Shown here one piece after another: positions 34,101 through 46,013 of a stretch of DNA of 64,000 bases. Made by a program: the position numbers and the translations under genes. How positions within the stretch are numbered: the first letter of the stretch is position 1; every line of letters starts with the position of its first letter. This DNA is from Symmetrospora coprosmae (lineage: Eukaryota; Basidiomycota; Cystobasidiomycetes; Symmetrosporaceae), in contig VUYT01000028.1 in assembly GCA_008802785.1 (NCBI GenBank), forward strand, positions 124,001 through 188,000, in the 5' to 3' direction. The notes beneath the pieces were generated by a model. It was not told where the DNA came from. It ran no database searches and was given only the letters and a program-made list of their open reading frames with translations.

Positions 34101-35733
34101 GGCGCCCGAAGCTGTCCGCGGGTACGGATAGGCGTGTGCAGCTGTTGATGTCGAGGCGGCGGTACTGCTGGCTGGAGCGGCCGACGGGCAATTGCCTGTT
34201 CGCACCGTGGAGGCAGATGACGTCGGTCGCGCTTCGCTGTCATCGGCTGAAGAGCTTGGCGTTGCGAAGGAGGCCGCGCTGGAGCTTCGGGAGTGTCCGG
34301 CTGAAGCAGATGTTGCAGCAGATTGACCTTGGCCTGAGGTAGGTCGTGAACCGGCCTGCGCTTGTGTAAGAATGCTATGCGAGGAGAGCGAACGCGAGTG
34401 CGAGTGGCCACTGAGCTGTGATTGCCGACGTGCTGGACCGGATGAGCCCGGTCTCCCAGCTGACGAGATCGGCGAGCTCCCAGAGCCAGATTGAGAGGAC
34501 CGCAAGAAGTGTGAACGCGATGCGTGACTATCGTTTGGCCCCATGGGAGAGACGGGGGAAGGCGTGGTGGAAGGTGTCGAATCTGCCGAGTGCGGGTGCG
34601 CCGGCCAGTGGTGAGAGCCCCATTGGTTGGCACTCTGCATAGGAGTATATGTCGAGGGCGGGTTGCTGACGGGGGCTTGAGGAACGGCGAAGATGTTCTG
34701 CTGAGCTTGCATATGAGTGCCATCGTCGTGCGGCTGGACGGCGCCGTTCAGGGACGAGCCTTCATGCTGCGGGCGGACGTTAGGGAAGGCGAAACCATTC
34801 GCAGTTATCAGCGCAGGTATGGTATACCGAGCGAGATCTGCCCTGGACGCACTTGGAGCAGACTGTGCCTGTTAGCACTATGCGGGGCACGGCGCGCGCT
34901 TCGCGTGACGGGATGGTTCGTCTCCCCCGCGACGGAGGACGATGTACTAGAAGTTGATTGCGACAGAGTGTGAGCGTGCTGCTGATAGTTGGCAGAATTG
35001 ATGGTGGGATATCCAGCAGGAACGCTGAAAGGACCTTCGCCGTCAGCTTGAGCAGGTGTAGATCTTGAAGCCGACCTGGAGATGGGCGACGATGCCGACC
35101 CCGACGCCGAGTGTGCAGATCTAGCATTTCTCCCTCTTGTCGTTCTGCTTGTGCCGGCTGCGGCAACTTGTTGTGCACCAGCAGCAGCAGCAGTCGCCGG
35201 CGGTGCACCACTGGCACCTTGAGCTGCCGCCGCCGCGCGCCCGGAGGAAGTCCCGTCACTAGGCGTGACACTAGTCGCACACGCGCCGACCTGTGGTGGG
35301 GCAGGCGGGGCAGGGTGAGACCTCAGCCAGTGAGGATGCTGATGATGCTCGGCCGTGATATGATGCTGCTCCTGGTGTTGAAGCTGCTGCTGCTGCTGTT
35401 GCTGCTGGCCATGGAAGAGCTGCTGCTGCTGCTGCTGCTGCTGATGCTGCTGCTGGAGTTGCGGCTGCATGGGGAAGGCCGGCCCGCGAGGGTGTCGACG
35501 GAGAACGCGACGAGCTCCAATGCAGGCATTCACAGCAGGGTCGTCGTGGAATGAGACTGTGGCAGATCACCGGATGCAGCTCCTGGAAGTGCTATTGCCG
35601 TCACCGCTGCTGCTGCTGTGCCGGCTGCTCGCTCGTCCCGGCTTCTTCTGCCAGAAGAGCTCGTGAAATTACGAGACTGGCGGGCGGGCGGTCGCACCGA
35701 AATGCCGTTGGCTGCGACACCTGGAGGAACCAT
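31191..35733 (-). CDS. CENP-B-type HTH DNA-binding protein, very low complexity
   Basis: Exons 35733-35605, 35464-34853 and 34766-31191 give 1438 aa. The start at 35733 has a good context (GCCATGG). A later ATG at 35470, within intron 1, is the alternative and would skip exon 1. Two helix-turn-helix units sit in the middle: a psq-like one (RLSDADRRKLCEYAARNPDL ... STVSKILKQKHRWL) and a CENP-B-type one (MEKLLGEWGREQ ... FKASAGWLDNYKERGG). Everything else is Ser/Gln/Pro-rich, with polyglutamine near the N-terminus. There is no DDE endonuclease domain, so it is not an active pogo transposase; it resembles domesticated centromere- or ARS-binding factors. Nuclear DNA binding is expected; targets are unknown. 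Confidence 0.75.
35381..35457 (-). repeat. CAG/CTG tracts encoding polyglutamine
   Basis: Two CTG-rich runs (on the + strand) separated by about 10 bp lie in exon 2 of the CENP-B-type gene and encode two glutamine tracts interrupted by LFHG. Prone to length variation. Confidence 0.85.
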
Positions 35734-36991
35734 GGCAGGGAAAGTGCGATACGAGAGGTGCAGGTAGCCGAGATGTCAGCACTGAGAAGCCCTCGTAGAG
35801 CCAGCTCCCAGGCCTCGACAGCCGTGCATGTCTCTCTGCCCGTCTCACCTCTCTCTTAAGGAGCTTTGTTGAAAAGCTTCGGGCTTGCCCTCCTGAAAGG
35901 GGATGGCACAGGACCGCTGCTGCGACTGACAGGTGATGGAGCTCGGCGTGATAGTGCTTGGGATGCGCTCACTCAAAAGGGCAGCCTTCCCTTGCTATCC
36001 CCTGCCTGCTCTGCGGACGAGGAGAGCGAGCTTCACTCCGCCCCGGCGGACGGCTCTGCCTTGTGCCCCCAAGCCCGAAAGCGCCCCCTCATCATGCGCC
36101 TAAACCACGCACTTGGGGGTCAAGTCACCATATCTGGCTTGCCGTAGAAGCCGGACAATGCTAGCTATGCTATACGTATATACACGTAGGCTCGTTGCTG
36201 CCATCCACCTTCCAGCGATGCGAAGCACATCGCATCTCCAGCTGCCTTTGCCTTTCTCAGGCCGAATACGGGGAAGAGTCGCCATGCGTGTCGCTTAAAT
36301 GGAAGCTTGGACGAATGCAAGCTGCGGACGGGTCACTTCACACGAGAACCCGTCCAAGATGAGCTGCTGCGGCTTTGACTGTCGCCGATCCTTCGACAGC
36401 TTGCCTCTCCGTCGCTCCTTCAAGGCGCGCCATGGGGGCCTGCTGCGATGGGCCTCGACAACGTCTTAGAGGCCTACGATTCCAACGCCTTGAAACGAGT
36501 CTGACAGAACCGCTGACTTCACGATACGATAGAGCGCAATGGTGAGCATAGCGCGGAACTCGCACCATTCGAGAGGTGTCGGACCCATATGGCCTACAAT
36601 TTAGGAGATCTTCGCTCGCAGCAGGAGAAAATCAGATAAGGATGTGTCGATGAGAGCCGTGAGGGTTTCCCAAAGACTGCACAGAGACGATGAGACTGAT
36701 CTATATTGGCACAGAATGATGTCTACTGTCACCCGCTCTAACTTCCTCCGCAGCTGTCACTGTCAGGCTGGGCTGCAGATGGCTTCTCCGCTATCAGGTC
36801 AATCTCGCGTGAGTCACGTGACTTCGGGATCGCCGGCAAGGGATCTTCTCGGAATTCGGCCGCGCTCTCCCCGCGGCCACGAGCATGCGCGGTGACGTGA
36901 GAGAGCACCGCCGGATCTCCAAGCTCGCACTCCTGCTCCTCCGTTCCTTTCTGCTGTCCAGTCTCTTGCAGCATACAGGAACAGCAGCAGC
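35734..36991. promoter_or_regulatory. Divergent promoter region, 1.26 kb
   Basis: Between the CENP-B-type gene and the SDR gene. No open frame has domain character. A TATACGTATATACACGTA stretch near 36171-36188 is AT-rich and partly palindromic. Confidence 0.35.
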
Positions 36992-38438
36992 ATGTCATCC
37001 TCCAACGGCCTCAACTTCAACTGCGCGCTGGTGACGGGAGGAGGCGGTGGTGAGTCTGAACAGGCGCGCGAGTACTGAGCTGCGGCGTCGGGCGAAAGCT
37101 GTTCGCAAGTCCAGGGCGCACGCTTCCAACTGAAGCACCGCTCGCATGCGAGACCATCGGCTATCAGTATACACGCGCTGACGCACGCTCACGGTACCTC
37201 CAGGCATCGGCAAAGCGCTCTCGCAATGGTTGATCTCTGAAGGCAAGAAGGTGCGATCACCGTCCCCGCGGTCTCTCTTGTCCGATGCACACAAACTCGT
37301 ACCGAAGCAAGCACGTATTACTGCCTTCACCGTAGGTCATAATTGTCGGTCGAACCGAGTCGACCCTTCGAGAGACATCGTCGGAAATCGGCGCTGCTGC
37401 GTACTACAAGCTAGACACCGGCGACATTGGCTCCATCAGCCAGTTCGTGCGCAGGGTCATCGCAGAACACCCCGAAGTCGACTGCCTGGTGAGCATCCCT
37501 CACTATTGCCCTGTCCACTCGAGTGTCTACAGCCAACCATGACGAAACTGCTCCAGATCAACAATGCGGGTGTGCAGAGACCGCTCGATGTCAACGATTT
37601 TGACCTGCAGAAGGCCGACCAGGAGATTGCCATCAACATTTCCGGACCCATGCACCTCGCTATCGGCTTCCTGGATCATTTCAAGAGCAAGCCCAGCTCA
37701 GCCATCATTAATGTCGGCAGCGTGCTTGGCTACAATCCAGTGAGCTGGGCTAGGTGCAGCCTGCAGGCCTTGTGCGGATAGTCCCTGCACTTGCTCATAC
37801 TGACGAGCGCAACGTATGCAGTTCTCCATCATCAACCCGGTGAGCTGCCTCTGCCTGGCGTGACCTCCATGCCTTAGATTGGGCTGGGCTGAACGGCCTC
37901 GACAGGTCTACAACGGCACCAAAGCCTTTGTACACTTCTGGACGATGAACCTGCGTACGCAGCTCAAAGGGAGCAGTGTACGCGTCATTGAGATTGCCCC
38001 ACCCACGGTTAGTCAGGTGGTATTCCAAGACTTGCTTATCGCGCATCGAGCTGAACCACCTATGCGCCGTCCTTCAAACAGGTTGCTACGGACTTGCACC
38101 GGTAAGGCTGCTTCGTTAAGTAGCAAAGGCCTTCCCATTGTCGTCTGACCCTGCATGACCGGCAGCGAGCGCGAGGACCCGGACGACAACAAGAAGGAAA
38201 AGAACTCGTCCGCATTGACGACCGACGAATTTATGGAGTACGTCAAGAAGGGTATGGCCGAGAACAAGGACACCATATCTGCAGGGATGGGACTCGAGCT
38301 TGTCGGTCAGTCTCCCATCAGTCTCGCCCGGATGCGAAAGATCGCCACGGCTGACGACACTACTCTACTTCAGACAAGTGGTACGCCGCGTACGGCGAGG
38401 CGTACCAGAAGGCCGCCGACGCATATCAGCCCAAGTAG
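36992..38438 (+). CDS. Short-chain dehydrogenase/reductase
   Basis: Nine exons give 261 aa: 36992-37049, 37204-37250, 37336-37488, 37557-37739, 37822-37839 (18 nt), 37906-38007, 38082-38101 (20 nt), 38166-38305 and 38374-38438. The cofactor motif TGGGGGIGKAL is assembled across the first intron, NNAGV lies at the start of exon 4, a Ser in NVGSVLGY follows, and YNGTK gives the catalytic Tyr and Lys. The 18-nt exon supplies FSIINP just before YNGTK. It resembles the DltE-like subgroup. NAD(P)-dependent oxidoreduction of an unknown substrate is expected. The C-terminal EAYQKAADAYQPK is hydrophilic. Confidence 0.88.
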
Positions 38439-40466
38439 CTTGACCTTGTTCTTTCGCTCGAGTTATACCAGCGAGATTTCCCGTATGCCCAAGTGTAGCA
38501 GTCAATGCGAGAGCTTCCAAGAGTCTCGGCTGCTAGCGACGCCGAAACAGCGTGCTCAAAGCACTCAAAGAAGTATTGAAGTGCACGAGCGCTCCAGGCT
38601 GTTTGGGTGCTCGGTCCTGCGCTCTCGCCTTCATGCGCGACCGCCGGTGCAACGGTCGAACATCTTCATTATCGCAGCCAAGACAGCCACGTTGCCTTAG
38701 TTTCGCCGGGGCTGGCCCTCGCATGTGCCTTGCAGGAGGTCCATGACTACCGTTGCGTGTCTTTGTAGTCGAGATGTATTGGATACGAGCACCCGTGCTC
38801 GGACGAGGAGAGCGAACGGCTCAGAAGGCGAGAGGCGCGGGCTCATCGCCAATGTCATGGGCGGGCAGCGATGGTCAGGACGCGAAGTCGTGACTGTCAC
38901 CATCAGAGGGACCAGGCGGATGTCGCGGGCTCTCTTTTCCCTTCTCCGGCTGTTCCGCACCTCCCCTTGTCCTCTTCGAAGGCTGTAGATTCCGAGAAGG
39001 TCACTCACGGCGGAGCACTCGTCTGACGTGCAGAGCAGGGCAGGGCAGGGCAGCACACGCAGCACCACCTCAGTGTGCCAGAGTTTGCTCTGACGATCAC
39101 CGGCACATGCTGGCATTGCTTCAGCGCTGGCCGACTCCCTCTCAGCAGCTGTCCCTCCAAGACGCCGCTGCCTCAAGCTCCTCCAAGCACAGCAGTGCCC
39201 GGCAAAAGGGTGCCAAAGAGTAGTGAGTCGCAGCTTGTTCGCATCGAGATGACATCTTGTGCGGCTGGAGCAGCCCCCGGGGCCGAAGGTATGCGTTTGC
39301 CATGTGCTCAAGGGCGATGTGCGACTCCTTCCCGTGGAGCGCGTCGTGCGCGCATGCCTCGAGCAGGTCAGCGCGGGAGAGGGGAGGAAGCAGTGACGTG
39401 CAGGGCAGCCCCGAGGGATGAGACGGGAGTGCGACAGCGCCTCTGAATTAGATGTCCGACAACTTCCTGACACTTTGCAGTCTGCTTTTCCACCTCCATC
39501 CCCTCTGCCATCCCTACAGGGACTCGGAGCAGCGCAGTGCCTGCGACTCTGGAGATTTCGTCGCGGGCGGGTGCAGCATCAACGACAGCAGCAGCAAGTG
39601 CAGCTTGGCCAGCATTGCAGTCTCTCCTCAACCGTGCTCATCCTCGCATCGCATCAGCCCTCAACCCATCGCCTCGCCTTCCTTGCTGCGACCAAGCGTG
39701 CGTGCTCTGCCTGGTCGCAGCGCCGCCGCCTGCATCGCACGCGGGCTCAAGAGCAACAGCAACGGCGAGCAGACAGACGGCCCGAGAAAGTGCAAGGGAC
39801 GCCTCTTTGGGTTTGAAATCTGGAAATCTGGACTGTCAACTCTTCTGTTACAGTACAGTAAGCTCAAAGCGTGCACTCGGAGTGAGTTTGAAGGAGAAGC
39901 TTGCTGCGTCGCGGTCCGAGCGTCGGCTCTTTGGGACAAATGGACGCGACAAGCAGAGCGAGCAACGGACCAAGGAGCAACAGGAGCTGATGAGAGAGAG
40001 AGGGGCTGGATGGACGTTTGGAAAGCTCGCAGACTCCCTCTCATATACATCATTCCGAGCTATAGGGATCTCCCTTTTGGTGAGTGGATGGCTTCCTTGC
40101 AGCCCTGTTTGTTTTCGCTGGGAAGCCCTCGGAAAAGGGCTGGGAGGCTGGGACAAGGAAGAGACAGCGCGAAGGACACGGCCATGCCGCTTGTCTGATC
40201 TGCTTGATCCTCGTCGCCCCACTTTCCGTGCTCGCTCCTCGTACATTGCTCGTCCAGGTGCCGTTCGCGAGCTGAATGCCCATTCTCCACCCGCGAACCC
40301 CCCCTTCCGCGCGCGATTTCGACGATCCGCGACCTTCAAGACCCTTTTCCTTCGCAGCAGCAGCAGAAAGGGGACAGACAGTCGAATCGTCTATACTGCT
40401 TGGCTCCGCTTCAAGAAGGGTTCTTCCGTACACCGGGCTCCGTCTTGAGAACTCCGTGCAGACATC
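38439..40466. promoter_or_regulatory. 2.0-kb region upstream of RasGEF
   Basis: No gene is supported. Long open frames (minus 38697-39473; plus 39537-40448) are low-complexity Arg/Ser sequences without domains. The region probably contains the long leader, perhaps with leader introns, of the RasGEF gene. A GGGCA tandem repeat is noted separately. Confidence 0.4.
39034..39053. repeat. AGGGC pentamer repeat
   Basis: Three to four copies of a GGGCA unit in 20 bp. A similar pentamer run in the opposite orientation (CTGCC) occurs at 57066-57084. Confidence 0.6.
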
Positions 40467-43400
40467 ATGATTTCCGTCGAGAGCGACGCGTCTTCGGCTC
40501 CCTCGAGCTCGAGCTTGAGGCCGAACGACCGCGACCACGCCTCCGTAGCGGCGTCCTCGGCCAAGAGCGCCTCGAGACACGCGTCTTCGTCATCTCTGGC
40601 AAAGCTCACCTACGCTTTTCCAGCACGTCCAGCTGGCTCGTTCAATGCCAGCGCGACCGCATCGGTGACGGGGGTCACGGGTAGCACAAGCGCTACCACC
40701 ATCAGTAGCGCTGCCAGCAGCGGCCGCGCAGGCGACAACGACGATGCAGGCTCCATCCGTAGCGCCCTGTCAGAGACATCCGACCCTTTCAAGTACGATG
40801 CCGTATATACATCTTCGACTAGAGGGCTGTCGCATCTCGCAGCACCCTCCGTGTCTTCGCTCCACGATACGGACCAGAGAGGTCAACAAGGCCAAATCAG
40901 GCAGCGAACGATGGAAACCGCAGCTCGCAACAAGGAGCTCCCGCCTGCGCCTATCTCTCCTCTATCAGCCTCGTCAGCGGAGCAGTATCTCGTCGCGAAG
41001 CACGACTACACTGGCACACCTGGCGTTTGCCTATCCTTTTCAGCCGGTCAGGTCATCAAGCTTGTCAGCAAGCACGAGAGTGGATGGTGGGACGGAGAGC
41101 TGGATGGCCAGCGAGGGTGGTTCCCTTCGAATTTCGTCGACGACGTGAGCTGCGTGTGCCGCGTATTGTCCCCTGCAAAGGGCGTCTCACTGATCATATT
41201 GTATCCCGGCACTCGCCAACACAGTCTCTCGAGGCTGAGGGCGACATCGACTCGAGATCTGCTTCGCCCGGACCATCGCAACCGCCGGTCCGCCTTCACG
41301 CACAGCCAATGAAGCGTGGAGCATCTGCACCGTCACCCTCACTGGGAGGACACAGCCTCGATTCGTCGGACAGGAGCAACGAGGGCACCGAGAGCAGTCG
41401 ACCACCCTCGCCCGCCTTTGATGCGAGCCGCCGTATGTCGGAAAGCGACGATTTGCTCGCCTCCATCACGCACGCAGTGGACGTGATGCGCAAGGCTGTG
41501 GCAGCAAACCGGATATCGCACTACAGGCCCGCTACTACCTGCCTCATCAGTGCCGTCCGGTCCGTCCTTCACGCGGCGGGATGCCTTGCCAGAGAATCGG
41601 TCATCCTGCGCACCCATGTTATTCTCTCGCGCGAGCGGAAGCAGATCCTCTCCATCCTGGCTCACCTCGTCACCCAGTCCAAGAACGCTGCTGTGCCCAC
41701 ACTCTCGCCAGCTTCCAGGGCTATCGAGGTCGACGCCATGGTCCAGCTCACAGACAGTGTCCTCAACAACGTCGAGCACTTCCTCGCTACGGCGGCTCGC
41801 TGTGGCATCAACTTGCCCAGCAACATAAATGACACTGCCTTCGAATCCACTTCATCCGCGTCGTCCTTTTCGACGGCCAACTTATCTTCGGACTCGGCGT
41901 CCTTCAGCGGTCTGCGTCTGGACCCTCATGTTGAGCGAGTCTTCGGGCTGCAGGAGATTTCGACACCGAATCTCGATGCGTGCCTGCAGTTCTCTCAGTA
42001 CGAAGGGGTCATACGCCATTCCTCCACGTCTTCGCATCATGCTGCCGATAGTGGCCCAGCAGCGAGCGCTAGCTGGACTTCCAGCAAGGCTGCTCACAAA
42101 GCCCGGAGCTTCAGCGAAGCCAAGGCGACGATCGCTGCCCAACAACGCCGAAAAGGATCGGAGGCGAGCGCGACAAGCAGCAGCGGTTCTGCGGGGTCAC
42201 CGTTGAGTGCTATACCGCCTCTTTCGGCCATCACAGGCGGGTCCGCCTTCAAGAATTTCGACTTCCTTGCCAGACCACCTGCCTCGAGTCAGACAGGCGC
42301 CGCCTCCGCCACCCCGCCTGTTCATCCGGGCATGCTGCGGCGCCCTTCCATCCCAGCCGCATACGCTACGGGCAGCATACCGAGCCCCGCATGGCCAGTC
42401 TCCGCAAACGACTCCATCAGCTCGGCCAGCTCCCTGTCCTCGTCTGCCGGACCCTTGACGCCTGCAAATGGCCAGGATATTGCTCGTGGTCCGGTCGAGG
42501 TCTATCGCGCGCTCTCCCTCATCCACAATCAGCTGCTGTCACACATCGCCGCCTTCGTTGGGCAGGTCCATGCACACTCGCGCACCTCTCACTCTTCGTC
42601 TCACGCTCAGCTCATCGAGATGGCGCGTGGTGCCACGGACATGGTTCACGAGACCCTGTGCATCCTAGACGCTGTCGTCGCGCAACCATCGCTCGCTCAA
42701 TACGCCAAGGACATCAAATACCTTCGCAGGCATCGCGAGACCCTCTATTCAGTTGCATCGACGCTGGTCGCCGCCACCAAGCGCGCCACGACGGTCTCAC
42801 CGATCTTTGACCTCGCCGACGAGGCTCGCATGCAGGATCAGGAGGAAGAGGAGCATGCGGAGCTATTGCAGGCTGCTACGGGCATCCTTCGCGCCAGTGC
42901 AGACTGCATCAAGGCGTCAAAGCCATTACTCCTGAAGCGAGGTCTCGAGGGAGTCTCGTTCTCAGTCGATGATATGCTCCAGACTGGTCCTGCCTCGAGA
43001 CGAGAATCAATGTCAACGGAGGAGGCACCTTCGGACGAAGACGTCACGCTGCAGCATGCTATCGACTCTGGAGTCGGATCGATGGACAGCACAATGGTGT
43101 CGCCCTACACAAAGCGGGACAGTCTGCATGAGCTCCGGCTTGGAAGCCACAACCCAAGCGGGGATGCGAACGACAACATCGCCCGGCACTTGCTCGGTGA
43201 TTGGCAGCTATCCCAGAAGACGGCTCCCGTTCAGCCTCCATCCCGACGGAGCTCACGGCCTATCCTTGAGGATGGCTTGCCTCACCTCCCGGAGAGGTCC
43301 GGCTCGAGTCTGTCCACACGGAGGGGCGTTCCCGTGCCATCAACCCTGAACATACAAGGGCGGCCGACTCCTGGAGGTACTCGTCCGCCCAGCTTTTCCG

Positions 43401-45600
43401 GACAGTCAGCGACGAGCACAATCACGCCCATGTCGCACGACAAGCCAGGTCCACTTCCAGTACTGCGACCCCTAAACACCTCACAGGGCGCCTCGTCTAC
43501 CGCATCGCTCTCGTCGGCCGGCTCTTCGCCCTATCACAAGGCTGGAGGTGAAGCCATGTCACGGGATGAATCGTCCAGGGGGTCAGCGACCAGTACAGCA
43601 ACGTCTTCTTACCGCTCAGCGTTCTCATCCGATGTCAATACGGCCGACACGTCCCCTCGCTCTTCGGTGGCATTCCCGTCGCCAGCTGATGAGAAGGCAG
43701 ATTGGGGCCTCCTCGAGCAGCTATCGAGCGGACAGCAGCAGGCGACCACAGGCTCGCGCAAGACCTCTCGGACCGACTACTTCAGGGCCCGCTCGGGCTC
43801 TACTCCGGACCGCTTGATGGCCCTTCGCCTATCCGAAGGAGCTGGACAGGCTGCTGTCCCTTCGCCCTTGAGCCCGCGCCCGCCCATGACGCCATCAGTC
43901 GTCGAGCAACCGCAGCAGACCAGCGGTGGCAACCGAGGCTGGCTGCTTGAGCGAGACTACCACGCAAAGGAATGCGCGTTTAATGCCAACGGTAGCGTTA
44001 CGGGAGGCACGCTCAAATGCCTCGTCGAGCGCATGACTCTTCACGATCAGACTATCGATGCCTCCTTCTCGAACACGTTCTTCTTGACGTTCCGCATGTT
44101 CACGACACCCCTCGAGCTCACTGAGGCTCTCTTTGTGCGATTCAAGATACCCGCACCGAGTGGGCCTGCGATGACCGAGACGGATCTCAAGGTCTGGCAG
44201 GCCCAAAAGCTCATTCCAGTCCGTCTCCGCATCTACAACTTCTTCAAAACCTGGCTCGAGAGTCACTGGAAGCCCGATATGGACTCCATTATTCTGGATC
44301 CTCTGACATCCTTCACTCGGGAGCACATGATGCCCACAATGTCTGCAGCAGCGCAGCGTCTTATCGACCTCATCCAGAAACGCAATATTCTCCGCACCTC
44401 TCACACCGCGGGTCGTGCTCGGGGCCTCACACGGATGGCCTCGGCTGAAAAGCTCAAGGCGGGCAAGCCGGTGCTTGATGGCCAGTCGCTCAACTCTGCG
44501 ACCTTCCCAGGAACGCAGAGTGCCCTTCCCCCCGCACCCATCGTTAGCAAGAGCCTGTATTCAGCGCTACGCACTGCACCTTTTGCGCCAAACACCGTCC
44601 TCGATTTTGACCCTCTGGAGCTGGCACGTCAGCTTACCATCATGGAATCGAAGCTCTTCTGCGCTATTCAGTCAGAGGAGCTCATCGGACAGGATTTCGG
44701 CAAGAAGAGCAATAGTAGGATGAGCAATGTCCGTCAGATGAGCACGCTTAGTACGCGGATAACGGGCTGGATCGCGGAGATCATCCTCAGCGAGCAGGAT
44801 GCCAAAAAGCGCACTGCGCTGGTGAAGTATTTCATCAAGCTTGGCGATGTAAGTATGCTCGTCTGCTGCAAGTCTGTCGCGCCGAGATCAGGTACTAAAT
44901 ATGCCCTCTGTCAACAGCGCTGCCTTGCGCTGCAGAACTTCCATACCCTTATGGCCATCCTCGCTGCCCTCAACTCGTCAACCATTGCTCGCCTGAAGAA
45001 GACGTGGGAAGGTCTTTCGAACAAGTACAAGGCCATCCTCGAAGTGCTTCGCAAGGCTACCGAGTGCAGTCGAAACTATGCCGAGTACCGCTCGCACATT
45101 CGGACCGCCGTTGCCCCATGCCTTCCCTTCCTCGGCATCTACCTGACCGATATCACCTTTTGCTTCGATGGGAACCCCTCCCACCGAGCATCGCCACTCG
45201 AGGCCGATCTCCGCCTGATCAACTTTGACCGATACCAGCGCATTGCGAGGATCGTCAGCGATCTACAGCGCTTCCAACAGCCGTTCAACCTCATAGAAGT
45301 TCCCGAGATACAGACATTCCTGCATGGCGGTACGTCTATCGCGGTTCCTCGGGACTTGATGCGGTCGACCAATGGCTGATCTGACTTGCTCACTGTTCCT
45401 CAGCTCTCGCGAATATCGAAAATGGAGGCGATCCCCAAGCGTTATACCGCAGAAGTCTTGTGAGTGCACTTTCTACACGGCAGCACTGGTACCATCCTGA
45501 CGCTTGGATATACCGTCTGCAGCAAGTGGAGCCTCGTGAGAATCAGCAGGAACCCGTCGCAGCTGCTCCGATCAAGGACATTTTCGGGTGGCGCATCTGA
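40467..45600 (+). CDS. Ras guanine nucleotide exchange factor, Cdc25 type
   Basis: Exons 40467-41144, 41225-44848, 44918-45329, 45404-45459 and 45523-45600 give 1615 aa. An SH3 domain lies at about residues 170-226 (LVAKHDYTGTPGV ... LSFSAGQVIKLV ... GWWDGELDGQRGWFPSNFV). A long Ser/Pro-rich middle with a helical segment follows (ITHAVDVMRKAVAANRISHY). RasGEF_N starts at about residue 1130 (GSVTGGTLKCLVERMT), and the catalytic Cdc25 domain at about 1353-1590 (FDPLELARQLTIMESKLF ... NFHTLMAILAALNSSTIARL ... FLGIYLTDITF). It loads GTP on Ras upstream of cAMP and MAP-kinase signalling at the plasma membrane. SH3 plus RasGEF_N plus RasGEF is the fungal Cdc25/Ste6 layout. The stop converges with the Mug190-like gene across 413 bp. 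Confidence 0.95.
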
Positions 45601-46013
45601 GCGGCCAATCTGGAGGGTTGCTCGCAATCTGTAGCACTTCATGCACTTTGCCCATGCTAGAGTTGAGGCAATTGACCATGTTCATAGTCGCTCTTATGCA
45701 CCTGCTGTATCGAATCGTTCACGCTCTTTATTCGTCTGCAAGCCTACTTCTAGGTCTCCTTTTCGTGTATCTTCGTTCTTGGTCTAGGTGCAGCAACAAC
45801 ATATAACAGACACACTTGGGACAGCATTAGCCGACAGCGAGCTCAGAGAGAGGAGATGCCCTCCTCAGCAATGTCAGGCGCCTGATCAGAATGTCGTAGC
45901 TTGCGCTGAACACCTCTGAGTTTCCGCGTCGAGGCGTCTTTCAGCCTGGCGGTTGAGCAGAAGGGGCTGGCCTTAGTCATGGCGGCGGACGTCCTGCGAG
46001 TATTGTATCAACC
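45601..46013. other. Convergent 3' intergenic region, 413 bp
   Basis: 3' UTRs of the RasGEF and Mug190-like genes; locally less GC-rich. No gene is seen. Confidence 0.4.

Noticed and set aside
38697-39473. 258-codon frame on the minus strand between SDR and RasGEF
   Set aside because: Low-complexity Arg/Ser/Cys sequence, no good start, no splice logic.
39537-40448. Open frame of over 300 codons just upstream of RasGEF
   Set aside because: No ATG near its beginning, no domain, ends before the RasGEF ATG in another frame; treated as leader or promoter.
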